DNA from: Deltaproteobacteria bacterium
Lineage (GTDB): Bacteria > Myxococcota_A > Bradymonadia > REDH01
Assembly: GCA_007693585.1 (NCBI GenBank)
Contig: REDH01000081.1
Span: 29,783-93,782 of the forward strand
DNA: 64,000 bases
Reading direction: 5' to 3'
A model generated the notes under the pieces. The model saw nothing but the letters and a program-made list of their open reading frames with translations. It was not told the DNA's origin and searched no databases. The position numbers and the translations under genes are program-made. Below are positions 45,778-55,400 of this stretch, piece by piece (the stretch's first letter is position 1; each line of letters begins with the position of its first letter).

Positions 45778-46764
45778 GTGGAGATCCTCCTCGCACTCCT
45801 GCTCGTCTTCGGCGGGCTCTGGGCATGGCGCGCCCGCGACCGGCGTCGACGGCAGCTCGCCACCGAAGCCGTCGAGACCCCTCTGTTCCTGCCCGAGGGC
45901 GGACACTCCCTCGCCGACCTCTTCTGGGAGCTCGGCGCCACACCGCTGGCCCTCGAGTTGCTGATCCGCCGGGATCTGCTCCCCCGCGACGGCGAGCGCG
46001 GCGATCAGGCCCGACTGGCGCTGCGCGATGACCTCGAAGCGTTCGGCGGCTGGGACGGTCTCGTCGAAGACCTCCGCGACACCCTGATCGAGCTCGAGGA
46101 GGAAGCCCGCGCGGCACGCCTGCACCGAAACCTCCCGCATCTGGCGCTCCCGGAGCAACGTCTTCTGCCCGGGCAGACAGCCGATGCCCCACCCATCGCC
46201 ATCGATCACGGTCGAGACCCGGACTGGATGGGCTGGCTCGAGGCGGTCTTCTCGGGCCGGCTGGACCAGACGATCGGTCGCTGGTGGCAGGGCCGACACC
46301 TGCGTTCGGCCCGACGCGAGCTCGACCGGAGGCTCACCGAACTCGCTCACGCCGTCGCCGCCAGCGTCTCCGCCGAGGAGCTCGGAAGACGGCTGCACGG
46401 AATGGTCACCGCACGTCAGCTGGAACGCGATCGCCTCGAAGTGCTGGAGCGCGAGCACGCCGCCCGCAGCTCCCCATGGGCGCTCGCCGTCGAGGCGCTC
46501 CTGCGCTCGGCGCGCGAACGCGCGGACCACGATCTTCATCAGGCCGAGCGCAGCGCGATGCGCCTCATGGACGATCTGCATCGGCACCTGCGCAGCGGTC
46601 GCCCCGAGCAGGCGGGTTGGCTGCTCTACGTCAACCGGCGGCTCCTGCAGGACATCCCGGGGACCACGCTCCCCGTCGCCCTCGAGATGGTGGACCGCGC
46701 CGCCGCCACGCTGCAGCAGCGTGTGGCCGAGCAGCAGGGAATGCCGCGCGAAGGCGGACGATGA
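45778..46764 (+). CDS. Hypothetical membrane-anchored protein
   Basis: 328 residues. It begins with GTG 45778, 3 bp after the ackA-pduL stop, so coupled translation is likely. One N-terminal TM helix (about 3-16, LLALLLVFGGLWAW) followed by an Arg-rich stop-transfer (RARDRRRR), then an all-helical, highly charged soluble domain facing the cytoplasm with long amphipathic helices (ARRELDRRLTELAHAV, LERDRLEVLEREHAAR) that may form coiled coils. Not recognised. The tight link suggests a role with acetate metabolism, or simple cotranscription. Confidence 0.75.
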   Translation: MEILLALLLVFGGLWAWRARDRRRRQLATEAVETPLFLPEGGHSLADLFWELGATPLALELLIRRDLLPRDGERGDQARLALRDDLEAFGGWDGLVEDLRDTLIELEEEARAARLHRNLPHLALPEQRLLPGQTADAPPIAIDHGRDPDWMGWLEAVFSGRLDQTIGRWWQGRHLRSARRELDRRLTELAHAVAASVSAEELGRRLHGMVTARQLERDRLEVLEREHAARSSPWALAVEALLRSARERADHDLHQAERSAMRLMDDLHRHLRSGRPEQAGWLLYVNRRLLQDIPGTTLPVALEMVDRAAATLQQRVAEQQGMPREGGR

Positions 46765-46791
46765 ACGCCCGAAACACACCCTGCAGCCGAC

Positions 46792-47520
46792 CTACAGGTT
46801 GACCGTGTACGGAAACCGGATGTTCAGCATCACGTACGCCATGCCCCAGTGCCAGATCGCGTTGTCCATCGGCGTACCGTCCAGCCCCGGCGCCGCGTCG
46901 ATGCGGCCTCCCACCTCCTGCGGCACGTAGAAGCGCGAGCTCCAGCCCAGGTTGATGAGGAACGATCGTGCGAACGGGATCTCCAGGTCGGCTTCCAGAT
47001 CGATGCCCGGCCGCAGGAAGTGGGTCGTCCGCGCATCCAGCGTCTCCGAGTCGATCCACGCGTAGGTCAGCAGAGCCCCTGCCCCCAGGCGAAAGCGCAC
47101 GGGATTGCCGATCAGCGGGACACCCACGGAGATCGGTCGCCAGGTCGCGCCGTAGATGCTCGTGCCATCGACCTTCGGGCTGAGGATCAACGCATCGGGC
47201 AGCCAGAAGAACGGCGAGATCCGCGCCTCATCGAGCTGCATGGCCATGCTCCGGTACCGCGCAGGAATTCGCCCGGCATTGGCGCGGATCGTCTCCTGGT
47301 CGAGAACCGCCTGAACCCGGAGCCGAAGGCCGAAGTGCCAGGGCTGATCTCGGGCCACCGGCCCCGTGATGTTGTAGAAGGTGGGCCCGACCCCGATGTT
47401 CACCGGTACGGTCACCGGGTTCGCCCGCGCCTCACCCACCGGTCCAAGCCCCACCAGCAGCGTCGCCGCCACCGCCACCGCCCACCCGAAGGGGCTGCGT
47501 CCCCCAACGACTCCGCGCAT
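46792..47520 (-). CDS. Outer-membrane protein, hypothetical
   Basis: 242 residues from ATG 47520 with AGGAG upstream. A signal peptide (about 1-30, ending EARA) precedes a beta-rich domain with alternating strands (HFGLRLRVQAVL, RFRLGAGALLTYAWID, SFLINLGWSSRFYVPQ, AIWHWGMAYVMLNIRFPY). The C-terminal aromatic-rich strand suits a barrel. Not matched to a family. Convergent with the hypothetical membrane protein; the two stops are only 27 bp apart. Confidence 0.75.
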   Translation of the reverse strand: MRGVVGGRSPFGWAVAVAATLLVGLGPVGEARANPVTVPVNIGVGPTFYNITGPVARDQPWHFGLRLRVQAVLDQETIRANAGRIPARYRSMAMQLDEARISPFFWLPDALILSPKVDGTSIYGATWRPISVGVPLIGNPVRFRLGAGALLTYAWIDSETLDARTTHFLRPGIDLEADLEIPFARSFLINLGWSSRFYVPQEVGGRIDAAPGLDGTPMDNAIWHWGMAYVMLNIRFPYTVNL

Positions 47521-47707
47521 CGTCGACTCCTGTTGCCATGCCTCCGTACCCCGAACCCGGGGGTGGACGCTTCCGCTCATCACACATTCACGTGGGCAAC
47601 CCAATTCCGCTCGCCTCCCGCGCGTTGCCCCACCCCCGCGTGTGGGCTAGGCCATGGTCCCGACCGCGGCGCCGCGTGCGCTCCCGTGACTCCTTCCCCT
47701 CCAGATC

Positions 47708-48325
47708 ATGCGATCACTTCCGGTGCTCCTCTCCATCACCGTCCTTGCGGCCTGCGGCGGCCCATCCGCGGACCGGACCGACGCATCTCCCGAGCAGGCC
47801 TTGACTCTCGCCCCGGAGGTCGGTCACGGCAGCGTGACCCTTGACCACGCTCCACCGGATCGCGATGCGCTCGAGCAGGCCATCCGCGACATCGCGTATC
47901 CCCCGGCCGTGCTGGAGGCCCGACCTCTCGAGTCGCTGCAGGCGACCATGCGCACGCTGCAGCCCGTCGTCTCCCTGCTGGACGAACGCGGCGCGGCCGA
48001 CGAGGACGACGCCGAGCGAGCGTGTACCGTGGCCTACCTCGACGACCTCCTCGTGCACCTGCAGGGTGCCATCGATACGCTCATCGACGAGATCGAGGCC
48101 AGCCAAATCTCCGACGCGCAGGCCACCATGCTCGCCGCCACCCGTGAAGAGCTCGGATACAGCCGCGATGACCTTGCGCGCGAAGCCCTGGCCGCGGGCA
48201 TCGACCCCGACCATTGCGCCGACCGGATCGCGTTCCCGGTCATCGATCGCGCCCCCCTCCCCGTCGACGATGAAGCCCTTCCGGGAACGGCCTCCCCCCC
48301 TGATCCGGAACAGCTCGTTCGGTGA
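47708..48325 (+). CDS. Hypothetical lipoprotein
   Basis: 205 residues from ATG 47708; lipobox VLAAC (Cys16). The rest is helical and acidic (ALEQAIRDIAYPPAVLEARPLESLQATMRTLQPVVSLLDERG, YLDDLLVHLQGAIDTLIDEIEAS) with two lone cysteines that could pair. No known domain. Transcribed towards the exporter operon and convergent with it. Confidence 0.7.
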   Translation: MRSLPVLLSITVLAACGGPSADRTDASPEQALTLAPEVGHGSVTLDHAPPDRDALEQAIRDIAYPPAVLEARPLESLQATMRTLQPVVSLLDERGAADEDDAERACTVAYLDDLLVHLQGAIDTLIDEIEASQISDAQATMLAATREELGYSRDDLAREALAAGIDPDHCADRIAFPVIDRAPLPVDDEALPGTASPPDPEQLVR

Positions 48326-48407
48326 GTCGCACCCGCAGCGCGTGCCCTTCCGGCGCCTGCCGGATGGCCACCCGCCGACGATGACCTGCCGCACACGCTG
48401 TCGCCCG

Positions 48408-49133
48408 TCACGTCAGACGCCCATCCACGATCTCGAGCGCCCGGTCGCATCGCGCGGCGATACCCGGATCGTGGGTCACGATCACGAACGCCGTCCCCGA
48501 CTCCGCATGAATTTCGCGCAGCAGCGAGAACACCTGGGCGGCGCTCTCGGTGTCCAGGTTGCCGGTCGGCTCGTCCGCCAGCACGAGCCGTGGCTGGCGG
48601 ACAAGCGCCCGTGCGATCGCCACCCGCTGCTGCTGTCCACCGGACAGCTCCCGGATCGGCGCGTCGCGCCGGTCCCCCAGGCCAACCCGTTCGAGCAGCT
48701 CGGCGGCGCGCCGGTCTGTCTCCCGATCACGGCGCCCCGTCGCCAGCCAGGACGGCAGCACGATGTTCTCCAGAGCCGTGAAGGCCGGCAAAAGGTGGTG
48801 AAACTGGAAGATGAACCCCAGCGTCTCCCCCCGGATCCGGGTTCGCTCCGCATCGTGCATCCCCGCAGTTTCCACCTCCTGAACCCGCACCGACCCGGAC
48901 GTCGGGCGGTCCAGCAGGCCCATGATGTGCAGCAGCGTGCTCTTCCCCGACCCCGAGGGCCCGGTCAGGGAACAGAAATCCCCCGCCACGATCCGCAGCG
49001 AAATCCCGTGGAGCACCCGCGTCACCACCGTGTCGCCGAACTCCCGCACGACATCCTCGAGGACCAGGACCTCCGCGTCCTCCGCGGTCTCCAGCTCCGC
49101 GTTTGCCGCCTCCGCGTTCGCCGTCTCCGTCAT
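48408..49133 (-). CDS. ABC exporter ATPase, LolD/MacB type
   Basis: 241 residues from ATG 49133. A complete NBD of the MacB/LolD family: Walker [25 protein letters not shown]-loop [12 protein letters not shown], signature [16 protein letters not shown], Walker [14 protein letters not shown]-loop VTHDP. It energises the FtsX-like permease encoded 5 bp upstream, together with the HlyD-like adaptor, giving a MacAB-type tripartite exporter for an envelope lipid or natural product. Last gene of the PKS operon. Confidence 0.93.
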   Translation of the reverse strand: MTETANAEAANAELETAEDAEVLVLEDVVREFGDTVVTRVLHGISLRIVAGDFCSLTGPSGSGKSTLLHIMGLLDRPTSGSVRVQEVETAGMHDAERTRIRGETLGFIFQFHHLLPAFTALENIVLPSWLATGRRDRETDRRAAELLERVGLGDRRDAPIRELSGGQQQRVAIARALVRQPRLVLADEPTGNLDTESAAQVFSLLREIHAESGTAFVIVTHDPGIAARCDRALEIVDGRLT

Positions 49134-49138
49134 GCGCC

Positions 49139-50359
49139 TCACCGGTCCCGAATGGCCGTCACGGGGTCCAGCCGCGCAGCGCTGCGAGCAGGCGCGATCG
49201 CGGCCACCAGCCCCGTGCCGAGCGCGAGAATGCACGCCGCCGCCACCATCCGCCACGTCACCACGATCGGAAAGAGCGCCTCTCCGGTCTCGTCGCGCAC
49301 GAACCGCACGAATAGCTCGAGCAGCCCCACCCCGACCGCGCTCCCCACGAGGGAGCCGATAATCCCCACCAGCGCCCCCTGCCACAGGAAGATTGTCAGC
49401 ACAGTCCGGGCCGGGGTGCCCGTCGCCCGAAGCACCCCGATCTCCCCGCGGCGCTGCACCACGCTCACGGCGAGCACGCTCGCGATCCCCAGCGCGACCG
49501 CCAGCGCCACGAACAGGTTGATCACCGTCCCCGACGTCCCCTGCGCCCGGATCCCCGCCAGGAGATCCGGGTTGCGTTCCTGCCAGCTCGCCACCTCCGC
49601 CTCCAGCCCCCCCCGGATCCGGCCCGCCACCTCCCGCGCATCCCCAGGATCCTCCACCTGAATGTCGATCCGCGTGATCTCGTCGCCCAGCCCACCCAGC
49701 ACCTGCGCCCGACGGACCGACGTGAACACCCACCCGTCGTCCGCCGCCGACACCCCGAAGCGCGCGATGCCCATCACCCGCATCACCGAGTCCACCCCCT
49801 CCGGACCCGTCAGTCGAAACGTGTCGCCCACCTCGAGAGCCAGCGCCCGCGCCAGACCACGCCCGATCACCGCCCCGTCCCCCGAAGTATCCAGCCGCCC
49901 CCCCACGAGCCGCTCCTCCAGGCCCACGATCGCCTCGTGGCGTGCAGGCTCCACCCCCTGGACCACCACCGGCTCCCGCAGCGCGCCCCGCAGCGCAAAG
50001 GCCGAGGTCGCCGCCACCGGCGAGACCGCCCGGACCCCGGACACGCGCTCCAGCCGGCCGACCATTTCCCCTCCCCCCCGAAGAAGCACCGGCCGCGTCG
50101 CCCCCGGCACCTCGCGGATGACCACCAGCTCGCCGGCAGCGCGCGGGCGCACCCCCTCCGGCCGGTCCCGACGCCCTTCCACCACGATGTGCGCCTGCGC
50201 GCTCAACGTCTGGTCGATCAGCGACACCTCGAGCCCCGCCAGAAGCCCCGTCAGGAAGAGCACCACCGCCACCCCCATCGACGCACCGGCCAGGATCAGC
50301 GCCGTCTGGGCACGACCCTCCTGCAGGAACCGCAGCGCCACCACCAGCTCCGGCGGCAT
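49139..50359 (-). CDS. FtsX/MacB-type ABC permease
   Basis: 406 residues from ATG 50359, which overlaps the upstream stop as TGATG. Type VII ABC exporter topology: an N-terminal TM helix (about 19-42), a large periplasmic domain (about 45-270) and three C-terminal TM helices (about 280-300, 325-350, 370-395) ending in the conserved PARSAARLDPVTAIR. MacB/LolE-like proteins extrude substrates from the periplasm or outer leaflet rather than across the inner membrane. Part of the coupled adaptor-permease-ATPase set following the PKS. Confidence 0.92.
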   Translation of the reverse strand: MPPELVVALRFLQEGRAQTALILAGASMGVAVVLFLTGLLAGLEVSLIDQTLSAQAHIVVEGRRDRPEGVRPRAAGELVVIREVPGATRPVLLRGGGEMVGRLERVSGVRAVSPVAATSAFALRGALREPVVVQGVEPARHEAIVGLEERLVGGRLDTSGDGAVIGRGLARALALEVGDTFRLTGPEGVDSVMRVMGIARFGVSAADDGWVFTSVRRAQVLGGLGDEITRIDIQVEDPGDAREVAGRIRGGLEAEVASWQERNPDLLAGIRAQGTSGTVINLFVALAVALGIASVLAVSVVQRRGEIGVLRATGTPARTVLTIFLWQGALVGIIGSLVGSAVGVGLLELFVRFVRDETGEALFPIVVTWRMVAAACILALGTGLVAAIAPARSAARLDPVTAIRDR

Positions 50360-51702
50360 CACTGCGCACCCTCATCCGCAGATCCGGCCCCTGCCCCACC
50401 ATCGCCCGCAGATCCCGGACCCGTCACACCGGCGCCCGCAGATCCGGACAGGGCTCCACCCGCCTCGCGCGCACCCGCCTCCGCCTCACGCACCCGAACC
50501 CGCTGCCCCGCCTCCAGACCCGACGCCTCGCGCACGATCCGCTCCCCGGAAGAGATCCCGGACTGCAGCGCCACGTCGCTCTCCCCGCGCCATCCGATCT
50601 CCACGTCACGGCGCTCCAGCCGACCCTCCACCACCACCAGCACCCACGCCGCGCCCCCCTCCTCCCGCAGCGCGGAAGCCGGCACCACCGCCTGCGACGG
50701 CTGCACCCCCAGCTCCACCTCCACGTCCACCGTCAGGTTGGGCCGCACGCCCGCGGACACCCCCTCGAGAACAAGCCGCGCGTCCAGCGTGCCCCGCTGC
50801 GGATCCACGGCCGGCAGAATCCGGTCCACCCGCGCCGGAAGTGGCTCGGTACCGAGCACCTCCGAGCCCACCCACGCCCGCTGCCCCACCTCCAGCCGCG
50901 CCAGCTCCCGCTCATCGGGCTGCACGCGGATCTCGAGACCCTCCAACGGTGCCAGCATCAGCAGCCTCTGACCCGCCGAGACCACCTCGCCCTCCTCCAC
51001 GTCCCGCATGGCGATGAGACCCGCGAGTGGCGACGTCACCGCGTGTCGCCCCACCCGCTGCGAGGCGCGCTCCACCTCGACACCCAGCCGCTCGACCTGC
51101 GCCAGCGCCGCCAGAACCTCCGCCCCCCGGCTCCCCAGCGCCCGCACCTCCGCCTCGGCACGCGACTGCGCCAGCTCCGCCGCACGGAACGCGTCGCGCG
51201 CAGCATCCACCGCCTGCGCCGTCCCCGCTCCCCGCTCCAGAAGCCCCTCCGCACGCGACAGCTCCCGCGCCGTGCGCTCGACGTCCAGGCGCGACTGCTC
51301 CAGTGCCACCACCGCCACCGGACGCACCGTCCGCCGCAAACCCTCCAGACGCGCCTCCGCCTCCGCGAGCGCCGCACCCGCCGACTCCAGACCCAGGCGC
51401 GCGTCCGAAGCATTCAGCTCCACGAGAACCGCACCCGACTCCACCCGATCCCCCTCCTCCACCAGCACCCGCTCCACACGACCGGCCACCTCCGGACCCA
51501 ACCCCCGCGTCCCCCGCACCGTCAGACGACCCGTCGTCAGAAGCGTCTCCACCACGTCGCGCTCCTCCACCTCCACCAGCTCCACCTCCGCCGGCAGCCA
51601 GAACCCCCGGGTCAGCCACACCAACGCCCCAAGCAGCACCACGCCCACAACGATCCGCCACCACCACCGGCGCCCTCCCCTGTCTGCCGACGACTCACCC
51701 AT
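50359..51702 (-). CDS. HlyD/MacA-type periplasmic adaptor
   Basis: 447 residues from ATG 51702. N-terminal TM anchor (about 15-32), lipoyl-like half motifs (VAGRVERVLVEEGDRVESGAVLVELN near 75 and AVTSPLAGLIAMRDVEEGEVVSAGQ near 225), between them a long coiled-coil hairpin (about 100-210), then beta-barrel and membrane-proximal domains. It links the inner-membrane permease to an outer-membrane channel, whose gene (TolC-like) is not in this window. Its start overlaps the phosphopantetheinyl transferase gene by 8 bases, tying the exporter to the biosynthetic genes. Confidence 0.9.
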   Translation of the reverse strand: MGESSADRGGRRWWWRIVVGVVLLGALVWLTRGFWLPAEVELVEVEERDVVETLLTTGRLTVRGTRGLGPEVAGRVERVLVEEGDRVESGAVLVELNASDARLGLESAGAALAEAEARLEGLRRTVRPVAVVALEQSRLDVERTARELSRAEGLLERGAGTAQAVDAARDAFRAAELAQSRAEAEVRALGSRGAEVLAALAQVERLGVEVERASQRVGRHAVTSPLAGLIAMRDVEEGEVVSAGQRLLMLAPLEGLEIRVQPDERELARLEVGQRAWVGSEVLGTEPLPARVDRILPAVDPQRGTLDARLVLEGVSAGVRPNLTVDVEVELGVQPSQAVVPASALREEGGAAWVLVVVEGRLERRDVEIGWRGESDVALQSGISSGERIVREASGLEAGQRVRVREAEAGAREAGGALSGSAGAGVTGPGSAGDGGAGAGSADEGAQ

Positions 51703-52453
51703 CCGATTCCCCCGATGTCTCCCCCGACCATGGACGCGCCACCCCAAGCAGCACCTCCCACCGCCTCCCGACGCGCACGCACCAGCGACATGTCGACTCC
51801 TCCACCAACCACACTCCCGGCGCCAGCGCACGCACCACGGGCGCCGCCCCGAGAGTCCGCGCCAGACCCACGCCACTCGCCTTCGCCACCGCCTCCAGAA
51901 CCACCCAGCGTTCCCTGAGAGCCTCCGCACGCGCACAAGCCGGCCGCCCCTCCAGGTCCGCGCGCTCCCCGGCCTCCGTGAACACCCGGCCGGCCAGCCG
52001 TTCCCAGCGCAACGCGCGATCGAGCCGCTCCACGTCGACCCCCACCACGCCCGCCGCCACCGCCACCACCGCCAGACCGCCAGTATGCGCAATGCTCCCC
52101 GCAACCCCCAGGTCGCCGACCGACGCCAACCCGGACCCCGCCGACGCCCGAAGCACCGGACGGCCCGACCCCTCGGTCTCGACCCGAAGCCCCTCCGGCG
52201 AGCAGCCGAGAACCTGCGCCGCCGCATGGCGCAGGAGCGAGCGGCCCGCCAGACGGGAAAGCCGCGCCCCTGCATGACCCCAGTCCTCGCACGAGGCGCG
52301 CTCCGCCTCCGTCGGCGGCACCGGCCAGCCCGACGTCAGCGCGTCCACCCGCGCGTGATCCGTCGCCGACGGCTCCGCGAGCGCCAGCGCCCAGACCTGC
52401 GCATCCCCGACCCGCACCGGGCCATGGACCGTCCAGTCCGCCCCCCGGGGCAC
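51695..52453 (-). CDS. 4'-phosphopantetheinyl transferase (Sfp type)
   Basis: 252 residues from GTG 52453, 1 bp after the PKS stop; a TTG at 52477 would overlap the PKS. The Sfp/HetI-like PPTase motifs are present: the pre-motif RLSRLAGRSLLRH, GSIAHTGGLAVVAVA, the Mg-binding VGVDVERLDR and RWVVLEAVAKASGVGL. It converts apo-ACPs to holo form with coenzyme A. Its location implies it primes the ACP domain of the PKS and the free ACP at 59080. Confidence 0.9.
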   Translation of the reverse strand: MPRGADWTVHGPVRVGDAQVWALALAEPSATDHARVDALTSGWPVPPTEAERASCEDWGHAGARLSRLAGRSLLRHAAAQVLGCSPEGLRVETEGSGRPVLRASAGSGLASVGDLGVAGSIAHTGGLAVVAVAAGVVGVDVERLDRALRWERLAGRVFTEAGERADLEGRPACARAEALRERWVVLEAVAKASGVGLARTLGAAPVVRALAPGVWLVEESTCRWCVRVGRRWEVLLGVARPWSGETSGESDG

Positions 52454-52454
52454 C

Positions 52455-55400
52455 TCAGCCCGCCCGGACGGCCGCAAGCTCCTCGGCGAACGCCGTCGCC
52501 GCTTCCGCCAGCTCCGCCTCCGTGTGCGTGCTCGACAGAAAGCAGCGCAGCCGCGCCGCGTCGTTCGCCACGGCCGGATACACGATGGGCTTCGCGTTGA
52601 TCCCCCGAGCGAGCAGCCGATCGCTCAGCTGCAGCGCCTGCAGCGAGTCCCCCGTGATCACCGGCACCACCGGGCTCTCCCCCCGCGCCGGACCCGTGTC
52701 GAGACCCTTCTCCTGCAGCAGTCCGCAGAAGAACGCCGCATTGCGCTGAAGCTGCTGCGGACGCTCCGGCTCCTCCAGCATCAGCCGAAGACTCGTGAGG
52801 GCCGCAACCCCCTGCGCCGGCGGCAGTCCCGCCGAGTACACGAACCCCGGAGCCGTGTAGCGAAGGTACCGAATCACCGAGGCCTTGCCCGCAATCCAGC
52901 CGCCCACCGAGGCCAGCGACTTGCTCATCGTGCCCATCCACAGATCCGCGCATGACGCATCCGCATACCCGAAGTGCTCGTGGACCCCGCGACCCCGAGC
53001 ACCCACCGTCCCGAAGCTGTGCGCCTCGTCCACCATGAGCAACGCTCCGTAGCGCTCCTTGAGCGCCACGAACTTCGGCAGGTCCGCGATGTCGCCGTCC
53101 ATCGAGTAGACGCCCTCGATGACGATCAGCACCTTCTCGTAGTTGTGCCGCAGCGCCTTGAGCTGCTGCTCCAGATGCGCCGCGTCGTCATGGCGAAAGC
53201 CCCGGCGCGCTGCCCCGGAGAGCTTGATGCCCTGCAGCATCGAGTCGTGGATCAGCTCGTCGTGCAGGATCAGGTCCTTCGCCCCGAACAGGTGCCCCAC
53301 CGTCGTCACGTTCGTCGCGTGCCCCGACGTGAATACGATGGCGTCCTCGCACCCATGCGCCGCCGCGAGCTCCGCCTCCAGCTCCCGGTGGAACGGCCGC
53401 TCCCCGGATGCGATGCGGCTCGCGCTCACGCTCGTGCCGAACTGCTCCATCGCCTCCGTCGCGGCCTTCACCACCCGCGGGTCGCCGGAGAGGCCGAGGT
53501 AGTTGTAGCTCGAGAAATTGATGTGCGGGCGGCCGTCGATGAGCGTCGTGTTGCGCGCCGTCCCGTCGTGCAGGTCGAAGTACGGGTTCTTCAGGCCGAA
53601 CGCCTCGGCCATGTTCAGGCGCATCTCCAGCTCCTGCACCTCCTGCATGGCGCCGAAGTCCACCCACTCGGGCTTCACCTCGAACTCCGCGGGCGCCTCC
53701 GCCGCATCCACCGCCACACTGGACTCGGCCTCCTCGCCGGCGACAGCGCGAAGCTCGGCGGAGACCCCGGAGGCCAGCGCGATCAGCGCACCGTCCTCGG
53801 CGAGGAAGGCGATGTCCGCGGTGAAGCGGTCGGCGCTGCGTTCCCCGAAGCGGACGGCGGCGCGCAGCTCTCCGGCGGGCCAGGGGCGGTGCTGCTCGAA
53901 CCGGGCGCAGGCGAACGGCGTGCCCGCGCGACGGTAGCGAATCCAGGCGACATAGGCGGCGAGCTGCATGGCGCTGTCGAAGGCGAGCGGGTCGATCACC
54001 CAGGCTTCCGGTGCCGGTGCACCCGCGAACCATTCGGCGGGCTGGCCGGTGCGTACGCGGCCCACCACAAAGTCCTCGCCTACCCGCTCGATGCTGCGGA
54101 TGCCCTGGAGGAGCGGGCCGTGGAAGGTCAGGCCGTCGTAGAACTCCGCGAGGGAAAGCGTCGGAGCCTCGCCGCCCTCCGGAACCTCGAAGGCCGTCTC
54201 CGGGGGGGCCTCCAGCGCCGCGACGCGGGCCTTCCAGGCGAGTCGGTCGCGATCCGCGTGGCGAAGCTCCGCCCGGCCCTGCTCTGCCGTCACGCGGAGC
54301 TTCGCGGGCGTCTTCACCGTGATGCCCTCGAAGAGCTCCAGGCCCTCGAGCACGAACGGCGCCGGCACTCCGGCGAGGGCCGCCCGCGCGAGGCGGTCCG
54401 CCGCCATCGCCATGGGCTCGATGGGCGTCCCCTCGATGGCGTGATCCGCCAGGTAGGGGTGGGTCTCCACGTCGAGGGTCGTCTCCGCCGCCGAAGCGGT
54501 GACCACGAGGGGCAGGCGTCGGCCGCGCACACAGATGCCCTCGCCGTGGGCGAGGTCCGCCACGAGGGCGTCCATGCCCGCGCGGTCGCCGACGAAGTCG
54601 ACCCCCTCCTGGCGCATCGTGGCGCGGATGACCTCCGGGATGGACTGCGCCATCTCGGAGGTGGTCCAGGGCCCGAACTCGCTCACCGCGAGACGCGCCC
54701 GGCCGACCGCTCCGCTCAGCGACGCGAGGAGCCCGTTGGCAGCGCTGTAGTGGAGCTGGTGGCGGTTGCCGAAACGACCGGCCCAGGAGCCCACGCCGAG
54801 TGCGACCTCGAGGCCGGGGCCGGCCGCGCGGAGCGCATTCACCCAGCCCTCGACCTTGACCGCCCGTGCGAGGGCGGCGCGCTCGGCCGGGACCTCACCC
54901 AGCGGCCCGTCGGCGAGCACACCTGCGGCATGCACGAGCACCGTCACCGCCGGGTGCGGCGCAAGGGCGGCCTGGAGCGCCGCGGCGTCGGTGACATCCG
55001 CAGCGACGTGGTGGACACGCCCGGGACGCGCGGCGATGAGCGCGGCCGCCTCCTCCGAGGGCGCGCCACGGCCGAGCAGCAGGACGGTGGCGCCGCTCGG
55101 CGCGATCTCGGCGGCGAGCTTGGCCCCGATGCCGCGCGTTCCCCCGGTGACGAGCACCACATCCGAGGCGCGCAGCAGGCGCTCCGGCCGGGCGGGGGCG
55201 CGCTCGGGGACGAGGGCGCGGACCTGCCGGGCGCCGGGCGCCAGACGCACGTCCGGGGAGCGGTCGACCGAGGCCCACTCGGCGAGGGTCTGTGCAGCGA
55301 TCTCCACGGGGGAGAGGCCGTCGCCGATGCAGAGGTTGCGGCAGATCCGTCCCGGCCACTCGCGGCCGAGGGTGCGCACGGCGCTGGTGGCCCCGCCGTG

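Noticed and set aside
43813..46779. Minus-strand extension of the pirin frame over ackA-pduL
   Set aside because: The pirin domain starts at 43812 with a strong ribosome site; the extension is antisense to a clearly coding fusion gene.
48408..49133. LolCDE lipoprotein-sorting ATPase
   Set aside because: Sequence fits the LolD/MacB family in general, but the HlyD-like adaptor and PKS linkage favour a MacAB-type exporter. Not fully excluded.
52455..53620. BioF (biotin synthesis) for the C-terminal PLP domain
   Set aside because: It is fused to a PKS with no biotin genes nearby; AOS offloading of the polyketide is the better reading, although the fold is the same.
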